Below are positions 23,582 to 30,577 of a stretch of DNA of 49,834 nucleotides, piece by piece. Source of the stretch: a virus. The notes under the pieces were generated by a model, which did not search any database, was not told the DNA's origin, and worked only from the letters and a program-made list of their open reading frames with translations. How positions within the stretch are numbered: position 1 is the stretch's first letter; the number at the start of each line of letters is the position of its first letter. Both the position numbers and the translations under genes were made by a program. The stretch is taken from positions 1-49,834 of IMG/VR virus record IMGVR_UViG_3300023112_000024. The stretch is one strand, 5' to 3'.

Positions 23582-23913
23582 GACAATTCCTCGTAATAAA
23601 AATCGATGTCTTCAATTAAAGGTATCCCAGTTTGCTTATGCTCTTTTCGATTGATCTTCATGCTGGTTATTCGGCTGCCAGGCTCCTTTAGAACCTTGGC
23701 AATATTTTTAACCATCTCCTGAGTCTGCGCCTGGGCCAGCAGGGCGTTTTGTGCCACGACTCCTAACGCTTCAGCGACAACTCCGACTACTGGGTCATCC
23801 TTGGGCTTCTCGGGGGCAATTATTTCAGGGGAGGATTTTTTCTTCGAAGTTATCTTCATACCACTCCGCGTCATTTCCCCAAGCTGATCTCTGCTTACCG
23901 TTCTCTTTTTCAT
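23578..23913 (-). CDS. 111-residue protein, paralogue of the gene at 13172-13507
   Basis: Function unknown. It shares with its paralogue the N-terminal RTVSRDQL, the SKKK tract (KITSKKKSSPE), a helical centre (VVGVVAEALGVVAQNALLAQ) and the C-terminal SRITSMKINRKEHKQTG with an acidic-aromatic tail (EDIDFYYEE). Starting at ATG 23913 it overlaps the stop of the 956-residue protein gene by four bases (ATGA) and is also 111 residues. The coupling to a large virion-protein gene is therefore the same for both copies. Confidence 0.6.
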   Translation of the reverse strand: MKKRTVSRDQLGEMTRSGMKITSKKKSSPEIIAPEKPKDDPVVGVVAEALGVVAQNALLAQAQTQEMVKNIAKVLKEPGSRITSMKINRKEHKQTGIPLIEDIDFYYEELS

Positions 23914-26780
23914 GTCAACAAACACTCCGACAAGACCCTAGCAATTCTCTCTCGCTGTTTTATTTCCGTAACCAAGATTATTGCTCGGTTTTCTTTGTAC
24001 TGAATCTCTCTTCCCCCGTCTTCCAGCAAAGCATCCCGAGTCTCTTCAAGAAATTCCGAACGTGCTATGAAGGCATCGGAGACTACTGCTTGGGAGATAT
24101 CGACGCCTTCGAGGCCCGGATGAAGTGCCGCTTGGCTTTCTCCTTCCGGCCCGCTTTGATTCTCTGTCTCAACTGTTCCTCTTTCATCTTGCTCAATCCA
24201 CTGCTCGACTTCTTCAAGGGTATCTGCGCTCTCTAATATGGATTCAAACTCATTATCGACCATTGCGGCATCAAATGTCGCCTGATCTTCTGCTTCCAAG
24301 GTATCTCTGAAATCGTTGTACTCATTGGGGTCGTAAGGATACCGGTCAACTTCCTCCTGAAGAGCATTCCTATCAAAATCACTAAACTCTTTCAGATGCT
24401 CAATAATTTCTTTCTGCTTTCTACCTGAAATCGACTTACCTTCAGCCCATTCTTTAGCTAAAACATTCCAAGCCGATTTCTTTGATATCCTTTCTTTGCC
24501 GCGAGTAATGGTGATATTTCGAAGTTCGCTTGCCGCCGAGTCATACGATGAAGCTACATCATTAGGAATGATTTCGGAAGATGAGGGGTATGTGGGGACT
24601 CCTGCAATTTCCTTTTCTATAATCTCAAGGATTTCGGGCCCTATCATCCCGTCCATGCCCAAAGCATCTTCAGGGATGTACCCTGCTTCTACCCCGCGCT
24701 CAACTGCCTCCTCCATCGAGATCCCGTCATCACGCATGAGCTTCATGCCCGAGAACAAAGTTTCCCCATTATCGTTTGTCTGCACCAAGTCGAGATCCCT
24801 GCTTTTCATCTCGCCGTTGTCGTCCCGGACACCGCCTTGGGCAATCAAAAAATCTCCAAATGAGACTTTATCTGGCGACTGCTCCAGCTCTTCGCCCAGT
24901 TTAGCTACCCGAACTTTAAATTCTTCTTCGGTAAGTTTTGACTCGATCTTGGGCTCGGCTGGCACTCCATCAGCCTCGTCAGCAGGATACCCCGCCTCTT
25001 GGGCCTGTTTTGATTCATTTAAGCTGCCAGCTATACGCTCCTTTTCTCCGGCCGCCATCGCTTCCGCGTCATCAGCATACTCATCACTCTCAGCAAGAGC
25101 CTCAGAGTCGCTGGTTAGATCCCCAGGCGGCTTGCTGTACTCAGCGAGGCCTGCATCAAGCCTGGCTTTATTTATCTTTGCAAATTCAAACTCTTGGGCC
25201 TCACGAAGCGCAATACCCATAGCTGTTTCTGGCGCAGCAGTCGCCCCAAAGGAGCCAGCAGGCTTGGTTACCGAGGTGTCGTTGGCCTCATCCTGCGCGG
25301 CCGCTTCTGACAGAGCGACTTTCTCTTTGGAAATATCATATATTTCCTGCATCTCCGCTTCTTTTTGAATCTCCTGCCGGGACAGCTCTTCAGTCAGAGT
25401 GGTGTCAATGACGTCTGCTTTCTGTTTCGCTAGAATTTGTTGACCAACATCGATCGCTGCATCAACACTACCCGTTTGCCCCATAACGGAATCAACTACG
25501 TCCATGAGGTTTATTGTCGTCTTGTTTGCTTCGTACTCCGCAGTGACCTCTTCGACAAGCTGATCGCCAAGAGGGGGAAGCCCCATAGCCTCACGAATAG
25601 AGCCACCGCTGGTGCTAGGAGGACTGCCACCGGGAGGAGGACTGCCATTCCCGTCAACGACAAACCCGGCAATCCTTCCCTGCCCAGGGATATTTCCTTC
25701 AGACCCTGCCAACTTCTTGGCGACCCACAGCTCCGTGGCGCTCATGGGGGCCGCTAGGAAAGATTCCAATATCATGTCGGTGTAACTGACATCTAACCCC
25801 GCCGCAAGGCTACCAAGCCCCTCTCCCGCGCCCTCAGACAAAGTTTCCAGGGTGAAGGCCGTTCCGCCTCTCAGCCCCCTATTCCCAAGAGACAAGGATT
25901 TTTCGGCAGCCGCGACTCCCACATCAACTACATCCTTCAAAATCATCTTGTTGGAAAAGGCGGCAGTCAAGGCCGCCTTATCCGCAATATCTACACCTTG
26001 AGCCACAAGAGATTTTGATATAGCCTTTTCGACAGCTCTTCCAGGCGCTCCCATCAACCATTTATTGATCCCGAGTGTCAGAGTGTCTACCGCAGCAATG
26101 ACGCCGCCCTTGATCGCGCCCTGCGTTCTGGCCTCTGCCATCGCCTCTTTCGTGATCTCGCCTATGGCGCCCGCTTTTTCTTGCGCGATGAATCCTGTCT
26201 CGATCGAAGCATTGCCCATCGCCATGCCCAAGAAGAACCCGGTCGTGCCAAGAATCATCCCTGCCGCACCGCCCAGCGCAGATCCTGCTGGCCCCGCAGC
26301 AGCACCAAGCACCATCCCGGCCTTACCCAGTGTCAAACCACCGGCCAGCGCAGCCGCCATATTAGGCGTCTGGGCAATCATTTCGTGGAGTGCGCCCTCC
26401 TTGTTATCAACCGCCGCAACAGAAACATTAGAGAGAGAATCAAAGAACCCCTCGCTCTCGGAGCTGGCGATCTGGGCCATGAAGGCTTCTTGTTGTCGGG
26501 TTTTGGCAATGTCGCCAGCTTCCCCGGCAAGTCTTTCGACCTCACCGGCATCCTCGTCGTAGGTGGCAACAGTTGTGGATAGAGCATTCCAAGTTCGCTC
26601 AAGACCGAACGAAAAGGCTTCAAACATTGAATCGGGCTGATCTTCGGGGCGCTCGAATAGGGCGTCAAGATCTTTGTCGCTCATTCTCCCTTGGAACGGC
26701 GTAGATAGTGCGGCAGGCGGAAGGCTCTCCTCGACAGGAGAGGAGAACAAGGAGTCTAGCTCTTCTTCAGATAAGGCCAC
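23910..26780 (-). CDS. Large internal virion protein with membrane-active segment
   Basis: 956 residues, GTG start with GAGGG upstream. Residues about 130-200 form a long Ala/Gly-rich hydrophobic stretch (AAALAGGLTLGKAGMVLGAA, then GMILGTTGFFLGMAMG) able to span or insert into membrane. The rest is helical and acidic, with low-complexity Ala/Glu-rich sections near 480-620. This organisation is known for internal core or ejection proteins of short-tailed phages, which form a channel through the cell envelope. The assignment is by architecture and context, as no named domain is certain. The twice-occurring motif L-D-S/A-L-F near the N-terminus (EELDSLFSSP, KDLDALFERP) may be a targeting or packing element. 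Confidence 0.55.
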   Translation of the reverse strand: MALSEEELDSLFSSPVEESLPPAALSTPFQGRMSDKDLDALFERPEDQPDSMFEAFSFGLERTWNALSTTVATYDEDAGEVERLAGEAGDIAKTRQQEAFMAQIASSESEGFFDSLSNVSVAAVDNKEGALHEMIAQTPNMAAALAGGLTLGKAGMVLGAAAGPAGSALGGAAGMILGTTGFFLGMAMGNASIETGFIAQEKAGAIGEITKEAMAEARTQGAIKGGVIAAVDTLTLGINKWLMGAPGRAVEKAISKSLVAQGVDIADKAALTAAFSNKMILKDVVDVGVAAAEKSLSLGNRGLRGGTAFTLETLSEGAGEGLGSLAAGLDVSYTDMILESFLAAPMSATELWVAKKLAGSEGNIPGQGRIAGFVVDGNGSPPPGGSPPSTSGGSIREAMGLPPLGDQLVEEVTAEYEANKTTINLMDVVDSVMGQTGSVDAAIDVGQQILAKQKADVIDTTLTEELSRQEIQKEAEMQEIYDISKEKVALSEAAAQDEANDTSVTKPAGSFGATAAPETAMGIALREAQEFEFAKINKARLDAGLAEYSKPPGDLTSDSEALAESDEYADDAEAMAAGEKERIAGSLNESKQAQEAGYPADEADGVPAEPKIESKLTEEEFKVRVAKLGEELEQSPDKVSFGDFLIAQGGVRDDNGEMKSRDLDLVQTNDNGETLFSGMKLMRDDGISMEEAVERGVEAGYIPEDALGMDGMIGPEILEIIEKEIAGVPTYPSSSEIIPNDVASSYDSAASELRNITITRGKERISKKSAWNVLAKEWAEGKSISGRKQKEIIEHLKEFSDFDRNALQEEVDRYPYDPNEYNDFRDTLEAEDQATFDAAMVDNEFESILESADTLEEVEQWIEQDERGTVETENQSGPEGESQAALHPGLEGVDISQAVVSDAFIARSEFLEETRDALLEDGGREIQYKENRAIILVTEIKQRERIARVLSECLLT

Positions 26781-26790
26781 AATACCCTCT

Positions 26791-27828
26791 TTAAAAGAGG
26801 CCGAACGTGTTGGCGCTGTTATCCATCTGAGCGATCAACCCGACGCTAGATCCTGCCCCGGCCTGTAATTGGGCCAGCTCTCTATCGAGATCTTCCGTGG
26901 GCATTCCTAGAGACTTTCGCTTCGCCAAAGCAGCCTCTAGCTGGATTATGCGCTCTCTATCAGCCGGAGAGGCAGTGCTATTCTGACCAGGAGTGTCTTG
27001 CTCAGTCTCTGGAGGGGGCTCAGTATCTTGAGCGGGCTCAGGAATTTCGTCCGGAGCGGCACTCTCTTGAAAAGTCTCCATCTCACGGACAGTTCGTTTC
27101 GCCCAGGCGATGGCTTCGTCAGTTCCAGGCTTGCCGAAAGTTCCTTGATTGTACGCGATCACAATAGCGTCAGCGTTCACAAAGTTCTTCCCGTGAATCT
27201 CTCCCAGCTTCTTGATAGGGGTTGTCACGGGGACGCCTTCATCATTGGTCACTGTGTAAGCAACCACGCGGCCATTCAAAATGTGGGAAATAGTTTCCTT
27301 GCCGGTGTCCTCGTCCTTCGTCTTTATTGTTGACCGCTTCGTTTTCCCAGCGGCTTCGAAGAATTCATCCATCATCTTATTTTTACGAACAGGATCAGGC
27401 TCCGCTCTAGCCGCTGCCAGCAGCTCCCTGGCAACCTTCTTATCAGCGATATCTCCCTCGATTTCCTGGTTCTTCAGCCTGGACGTTTCTTGGTTCAGCT
27501 TCTGAATATTAGCTTGGAATTTCTGGGTTCTCTCTCTGGCAGCCGCGCTTGCCGCCTTTTCGGCCGTTTCGGCCGCTAACCGATCAGCCCTAAACTTTGC
27601 CTGGGCTACGCGTTCGTTCTCCTGATATTCACTTTGCTGGGTTCTCCACTCAGCGTCAGATTCCATCTTCTTTTTGGCCATCCACATATCTTCTTGACGG
27701 CTCTTGTTCTTGAACGCCTGAAGTCGATTGTCACGCTGCTTTTGAAGTTCAGCCATTCGAGATGTCTTGTAAGCATCTAGGCCTGCCGACGCAGCGCCTC
27801 CCATGAATTTTGCTAACCCGCTTGCCAT
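26791..27828 (-). CDS. Internal virion protein, coiled-coil
   Basis: 345 residues. After a short N-terminus (SGLAKFMGGAASAGLDAYKT), residues about 25-150 are continuous charged helix (LQKQRDNRLQAFKNKSRQED, then RAETAEKAASAAARERTQK-like sequence), followed by a small beta section around KETISHILNGRVVAYTVTND, a Pro/Glu-rich linker and a final helix. The layout matches internal or ejection proteins encoded next to the tail module in short-tailed phages. It sits directly upstream of the membrane-active 956-residue protein. Confidence 0.55.
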   Translation of the reverse strand: MASGLAKFMGGAASAGLDAYKTSRMAELQKQRDNRLQAFKNKSRQEDMWMAKKKMESDAEWRTQQSEYQENERVAQAKFRADRLAAETAEKAASAAARERTQKFQANIQKLNQETSRLKNQEIEGDIADKKVARELLAAARAEPDPVRKNKMMDEFFEAAGKTKRSTIKTKDEDTGKETISHILNGRVVAYTVTNDEGVPVTTPIKKLGEIHGKNFVNADAIVIAYNQGTFGKPGTDEAIAWAKRTVREMETFQESAAPDEIPEPAQDTEPPPETEQDTPGQNSTASPADRERIIQLEAALAKRKSLGMPTEDLDRELAQLQAGAGSSVGLIAQMDNSANTFGLF

Positions 27829-27831
27829 AAA

Positions 27832-28278
27832 TTACCCCATTGCTCCGCTAATCAATCCGCCTTGACCTTCAGGCATCGGTGCTTGTGCTTGTGCTTGTGG
27901 TTGTCCTTGTGGTTGTGCAGGGTCTTCTTCCCCCTGCTGCGTACCAACTACAGACATGCACTGTTGTAGCGCCCGCATCATCACATCTTGGTTTACCTCA
28001 AACGCTCCCGACTCGGTTGCCAATTCCCCCAGCAACATCATTAGCTCTTTAAGAACTCCTTGGAGTATCTCGGGAGTTAGCTGGCCCTTAGATCGCTCCT
28101 TTAGCTGAAGAAGAATTATCGAGGCGGCCGACGCCAAAGCTTTCGAAGGATCTTGAGCCCCGCTCTGAAGGATCGTCATTACTTTGCTGTGAGTTTCATC
28201 CGAATATAGGATTTGTGCAACAGCCTCCATAGACTGCTCGTAAATCCCAGACTCTTCTGGCGTAGGCTCTCTAGACAT
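27832..28278 (-). CDS. Small helical virion-associated protein
   Basis: 148 residues, predominantly helical (SGIYEQSMEAVAQILYSDET, then KALASAASIILLQLKERSKG, LQGVLKELMMLLGEL), ending in a Gln/Pro/Ala-rich tail (QPQGQPQAQAQAP) and the motif GGLISGAMG. The same G-x-x-SG motif (GLISGV) appears near the C-terminus of the next protein, hinting at shared docking. The ATG has CAGGAA upstream. Function unknown; its position among ejection-protein genes suggests a virion component. Confidence 0.55.
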   Translation of the reverse strand: MSREPTPEESGIYEQSMEAVAQILYSDETHSKVMTILQSGAQDPSKALASAASIILLQLKERSKGQLTPEILQGVLKELMMLLGELATESGAFEVNQDVMMRALQQCMSVVGTQQGEEDPAQPQGQPQAQAQAPMPEGQGGLISGAMG

Positions 28279-28279
28279 T

Positions 28280-30538
28280 TTATGTTCCTGCTGAGTTATT
28301 CTGAGGGGTCAAGATTTTAGGGGTCTGATACGATACTCCAGAAATAAGGCCTGCAGTTTTTCTTCGAGCTTTTATGTTTGCCATATGATCTACAGGCTCA
28401 CGATCTGGGGCAAAGCTCTTAGGCCCATCTGGAATCCCCAGCCTAGATCCAGCGACTTGCCCAGTCTTAGGGTCATGAACCAAATTACCAAAGTTGTCTC
28501 TTAAAGGGCCGCGAACGCCTGATATGAGTCCACTACCGCGATCAGGATTGCCACCACCGATCCCTGTGTAAATCCCGCCACTATCTTCTATGCGCTGATT
28601 ACCGCGTTGTAGAGCCCTTTCCTCTTCTTTGGCGGTTGCTTTAATTATATCCTCTTGATCTGGAGTGAACAGCCCCACAAGCCCTCCGAGGCCTGCCGAA
28701 AGAAGGATGGGAGCAAGATTAGAGCCACTACCAAACCAACCTACAATTTTCTCGAAGAATGTAGTGTCTTCAGGATCTCCTATCTCGGCTGTAACGTAAT
28801 TCGGCGGCACTTTATCCCAGTCTTCAGGATTTCTAACGGTATTAATTTCCCGCACACCATCTTCGTTCTCGACCACAACGGCAATAACTTCGCCTGTCTC
28901 CCTCATCCGGTTGTTCAGAATATCCTGAATGCTCTCTTTCATCAGGCCCGCAGCAGGATTACCCAACTGGTTTGCAAGAATTTTCCAGATTTGCAGCATT
29001 GTGCTACTGGGAAGATCTCTAAGATCTTCTGCCGTAACACCTTCGCCTAGAACGTCAAGAATCTCTTGAGCATTACCATCCCCTTCCAATATCTCGTTTA
29101 TTGTATCTTCAAGAGTTTTATTCCCCTCCGGAGGAAGCTCAGTTCCACTCGCAGCGTTTTCAGCGTCAAGTACGGCTTGCTCTTCAGGCGTAAGAGTCGT
29201 ACCCGTAGCGGTTTCAGCGTCGAGTATGGCTTGCTCTTCAGGCGTAAGAGTCGTACCCGTAGCGGTTTCAGCGTCGAGTACGGCTTGTGCTTCAGCTTCA
29301 GCTTGTGCTTGAGCCTGTGCTTGGGCTTCGGCAGCGGCTTGTGCTTGTGCTTGGGCTTGTGCTTGGGCTTCGGCAGCGGCTTGTGCTTGGGCTTGAGCCT
29401 GTGCTTGGGCTTCGGCAGCGGCAGCTTCAGCGGCAGCAGTACCTTCAGCATCAGCAGTAGCTTGAGCTTCAGCGGCAGCTTCGGCAGCAGCAGCGGCGGC
29501 TTGTGCTTGTGCTTGAGCCTGTGCTTCAGCTTGGGCAGCGGCTTGGGCTTGTGCTTGGGCTTGTGCTTGGGCTTCAGCTTGGGCAGCGGTTTCAGCGTCG
29601 AGTATGGCTTGCTGCTCAGGCGTAAGAGTCGTACCCGTACCCACAACCCCACCAACCAACCCACCGCTTGTATTGCTGAGAGGATTGTTTCCAGTGTTTT
29701 CTTCGCTTAGAGGGCCTACGTCAGACCGATTGATGTCCTGACTGTTTTCGGCGGTAGTCGTATTCGCACCTGCCGCCGCGATCTGATCTTCTGTTGCCCC
29801 GATACTCTTTAGCACTTCCAGGTTAACGTCTGCAACATCAATTGTCCCATCAGAAATCTGGTCGAGAATAGCATCCACGTAAAGCTTCTGAAGCTCCTCT
29901 ACCCCGTAACCTGCTGGCGGAGGGCTGCCAAAGATACTAAATCCTCCTTGCGCGGCCCCTGTGCCGAATAGATCTTCCAATAGCCCTAAAGGATCATAAA
30001 GACTGCTGTCCCAGTTTTCTGTGGTCGTAGTCTCTGCGTCCTGCGTTACTGCATCCACCCCGATAGTGGCTGTATCGACAGTATTGGGATTATCTCCCAG
30101 TGGGCTATCTATAAGCCCTGCCCTCGTGTTATCTCTCCAGCCGTTTACTATTTCTCCGGAATTAGTTTCGGTTGTAGACGTATTGTCCATCGAGGGTGAG
30201 CCATTTGACGGAAAGGAAGAAGCCACCTCTTGCCCATCCTGAGCGCCACCGTAAAAACTTACCATCCAATCCTCTAGGTCGCCATCCACCAAGACGGGCT
30301 GGAAATTTATCTCATTATCACCAATCCCATATTCGTTAGTTGTTTCACGTGAAACACCCAGCGCCGCCAATTCAGCTTGTATTGCAGCCTCAATCTGGCC
30401 TTCTTTTATGCCCTCTTCTACTCTGGCTTCGTTGCCCTGAGATTCGCTTTCAGGCTCGTACCCGGTCTGAGGCGCAGTGTTTGTCCCCGGATTCAAGTCA
30501 GACAGGTTTGGTAGATAATCTGCTATTAATACGGGCAT
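28280..30538 (-). CDS. Gln/Ala-repeat virion protein
   Basis: 752 residues. The centre (about 310-460) is low-complexity AQAQAQ sequence expected to be helical, bracketed by copies of an 18-residue unit containing GTTLTPEEQAILDAE. A hydrophobic Gly/Leu segment (LAPILLSAGLGGLVGLF) lies near residue 620, and GLISGVRGP and GLISGVSYQT occur near the end. GGAG precedes the ATG. Such long helical proteins with one membrane-prone segment are typical internal virion proteins. No enzyme motif is seen. Confidence 0.55.
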   Translation of the reverse strand: MPVLIADYLPNLSDLNPGTNTAPQTGYEPESESQGNEARVEEGIKEGQIEAAIQAELAALGVSRETTNEYGIGDNEINFQPVLVDGDLEDWMVSFYGGAQDGQEVASSFPSNGSPSMDNTSTTETNSGEIVNGWRDNTRAGLIDSPLGDNPNTVDTATIGVDAVTQDAETTTTENWDSSLYDPLGLLEDLFGTGAAQGGFSIFGSPPPAGYGVEELQKLYVDAILDQISDGTIDVADVNLEVLKSIGATEDQIAAAGANTTTAENSQDINRSDVGPLSEENTGNNPLSNTSGGLVGGVVGTGTTLTPEQQAILDAETAAQAEAQAQAQAQAQAAAQAEAQAQAQAQAAAAAAEAAAEAQATADAEGTAAAEAAAAEAQAQAQAQAQAAAEAQAQAQAQAQAAAEAQAQAQAQAEAEAQAVLDAETATGTTLTPEEQAILDAETATGTTLTPEEQAVLDAENAASGTELPPEGNKTLEDTINEILEGDGNAQEILDVLGEGVTAEDLRDLPSSTMLQIWKILANQLGNPAAGLMKESIQDILNNRMRETGEVIAVVVENEDGVREINTVRNPEDWDKVPPNYVTAEIGDPEDTTFFEKIVGWFGSGSNLAPILLSAGLGGLVGLFTPDQEDIIKATAKEEERALQRGNQRIEDSGGIYTGIGGGNPDRGSGLISGVRGPLRDNFGNLVHDPKTGQVAGSRLGIPDGPKSFAPDREPVDHMANIKARRKTAGLISGVSYQTPKILTPQNNSAGT
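29160..29640 (-). repeat. 54-bp repeats bracketing a Gln/Ala codon tract
   Basis: Two adjacent, nearly identical 54-bp units (29160-29213 and 29214-29267), a partial unit from 29268, and a further copy at 29592-29640. Between them about 300 bp of GCTTGTGCTTGGGCTT-like sequence encodes Ala-Gln/Ala-Glu runs. High DNA identity indicates recent expansion or contraction. Confidence 0.85.
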
Positions 30539-30577
30539 TAGCCAGCTCCGCCATAGTTGTTAAAAATGAACTTATCT

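Noticed and set aside
24496-25368. 290-codon plus-strand open frame rich in Ser
   Set aside because: Mirror of the acidic coding region of the 956-residue protein; no family features.
29098-29664. Long minus-strand frame full of Lys-Pro-Lys-His
   Set aside because: It is another frame of the Ala/Gln-coding repeat tract inside the 752-residue gene; open only because the repeat lacks stops.
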